From Streptomyces ureilyticus (lineage in GTDB: Bacteria > Actinomycetota > Actinomycetes > Streptomycetales > Streptomycetaceae): a stretch of 47,211 nt of DNA. Both the position numbers and the translations under genes were made by a program. The stretch spans positions 1 through 47,211 of the forward strand of contig NZ_JAAKZX010000061.1 of assembly GCF_011045025.1 (NCBI RefSeq), in the 5' to 3' direction. Shown piece by piece: positions 46,457 to 47,211 of this stretch (its first letter is position 1; each line of letters opens with the position of its first letter). The notes under the pieces are model-generated. The model searched no databases. It saw nothing but the letters and a program-made list of their open reading frames with translations, and was not told where the DNA came from.

Positions 46457-47211
46457 ATGCCGGACCGCAGCCTCCGACTCCTCCGACTCCTTCCCTCCCT
46501 CGCATCCGGCCCTTCGGGGGCCGCAGAGGGAGGGGGGCGGGGTGCGTACGTCCCGTCGTTCCCGTCGTTCGCTTCCGACCGGCCGTCCGGGGTAGCGCCC
46601 GTGCAGGACGGCGGGCGTGAAGGGCTGCTGCTGCGGGAGCGGCACTCGTCCTCGTCGGCCACTCCGCCGCGTGAGGGCGAGGGGGCGGAGGGCGGTTCCG
46701 GTGCCTCCGGTGGCGGGAATTCGGGCGGGGGCTCGTCGTCGCAGGGCGGGCAGGGAGCGCCTCCGCCGACGGACGACAACCCCTTCGCGCCTCCGCCAGA
46801 GGGCAGCCCGGACCGGCCGTGGCAGCCGCGTCGGCCCGCGGACGGGCAGGGGTCGGACGAGGGGCAGAGCGGCAACGGCAGGCACTCCCCCTGGGGCAGC
46901 CAGTGGAGCGACCGGCAGCCGGGGCCCGCGCAGGGCGGCGGTTTCGGTGACCGGCCCGGTTCCTCGGGCGGCCCCGGCGGGCCCGGTGGGCAGGGCGGCC
47001 CGGAAGGATCCGGCGGTCCCAACGCAGGTCTGCGGTGGGACCCGACGGACCCGACCCAGCGCCGCGCCCGCTATGCCCTGCTCGCGGGCATCTGGGCCTT
47101 CTTCTTCGCGCTCTTCAGCTGGCCGTACGTGGCCCTGCTGCTCGGCGCGCTGGCCCTGTACTGGGGCATCAGCACGCTGCGCGCCAAGCCCCGCACCCCG
47201 GACCCGGACGC
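46457..47211 (+). CDS. Disordered, Gly/Ser-rich membrane protein (5' part)
   Basis: An open frame that runs off the window end; about 251 residues are visible. The first 195 are low-complexity, rich in Gly, Ser, Pro and Gln ('GGSGASGGGNSGGGSSSQGG', 'PWQPRRPADGQGSDEGQSGN'). Then 'LRWDPTDPTQRRARYALLAG' leads into two membrane helices, 'IWAFFFALFSWPYVALLLGA' and onward 'LALYWGISTL'. I recognise the type as a Streptomyces membrane protein with a cytoplasmic disordered head but no function. The start is uncertain: ATG 46457 or an in-frame GTG at 46601 are both possible. Divergent from purN. Confidence 0.75.
   Translation, partial: MPDRSLRLLRLLPSLASGPSGAAEGGGRGAYVPSFPSFASDRPSGVAPVQDGGREGLLLRERHSSSSATPPREGEGAEGGSGASGGGNSGGGSSSQGGQGAPPPTDDNPFAPPPEGSPDRPWQPRRPADGQGSDEGQSGNGRHSPWGSQWSDRQPGPAQGGGFGDRPGSSGGPGGPGGQGGPEGSGGPNAGLRWDPTDPTQRRARYALLAGIWAFFFALFSWPYVALLLGALALYWGISTLRAKPRTPDPD

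Overview
The window is a high-GC actinobacterial chromosome segment, almost certainly Streptomyces: about 70% GC with G/C-rich third codon positions, frequent GTG (and one TTG) starts, many ATGA/GTGA stop-start overlaps, Streptomyces-type families (SCO4848-like membrane protein, DUF5954, DUF397 with an XRE/DUF5753 regulator, DUF3017 beside folD) and Streptomyces-style intergenic hairpin repeats. The gene set resembles what I remember of the S. coelicolor core around SCO4812-SCO4850 (purN, purH, folD, mdh, glyA, trpS); no alignment was run.

Layout. 1-1778: end of an OmpR-type response regulator coupled to its sensor kinase. 1843-5957: membrane metallophosphoesterase, SCO4848-like protein, D,D-carboxypeptidase and BrkB-like membrane protein. 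6012-9832: a divergent four-gene set (UbiA-type phosphoribosyltransferase and PAP2 phosphatase against DprE1 and DprE2 homologues) that could make a polyprenyl-phosphate arabinose donor. 9867-11656: 2H phosphoesterase/RNA ligase-like gene and trpS. 11711-14113: ECF-like sigma factor, partner membrane protein and a secreted protein, with matching promoter-like sequences before the first and third genes. 14270-17222: divergent glyA and rocD-like aminotransferase. 17381-20598: MocR/PdxR regulator divergent from two AhpD-like genes and a PEP mutase/isocitrate lyase-family gene. 20622-23841: choline-to-betaine genes (betaA/betB type) with an apparent remnant of a betaine-binding protein. 23718-27340: DUF5954 gene, MarR-GNAT fusion, mdh.

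27809-31441 holds three membrane-tethered XRE-type regulators with DUF2690 or peptidoglycan-binding (PGB) ectodomains. 31840-36183 holds DUF3017 and folD, then small accessory genes (membrane protein, PNPOx-fold, Nudix, ABM monooxygenase). 36188-38019 is a WhiJ-like regulator cluster around a perfect inverted repeat. 38170-43715 is a signalling island: FHA-like protein coupled to a Ser/Thr kinase with a PGB ectodomain, two secreted PGB proteins and a second PGB-bearing kinase. 43814-46020 is purH and purN; 46457-end is the start of a disordered, membrane-anchored protein.

The most interesting theme is an ectodomain with a conserved pair of cysteines around a PGB fold (typically ending a QC-L motif) that is attached in turn to an HTH regulator, to two Ser/Thr kinases, or simply secreted. 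This suggests a locally expanded envelope-sensing toolkit. Other notable points are the sigma-factor promoter pair, the arabinose-donor genes with an alanine at the benzothiazinone-reactive cysteine position of DprE1, and the deletion scar beside the betaine genes. All functions are inferred from motifs read by eye.
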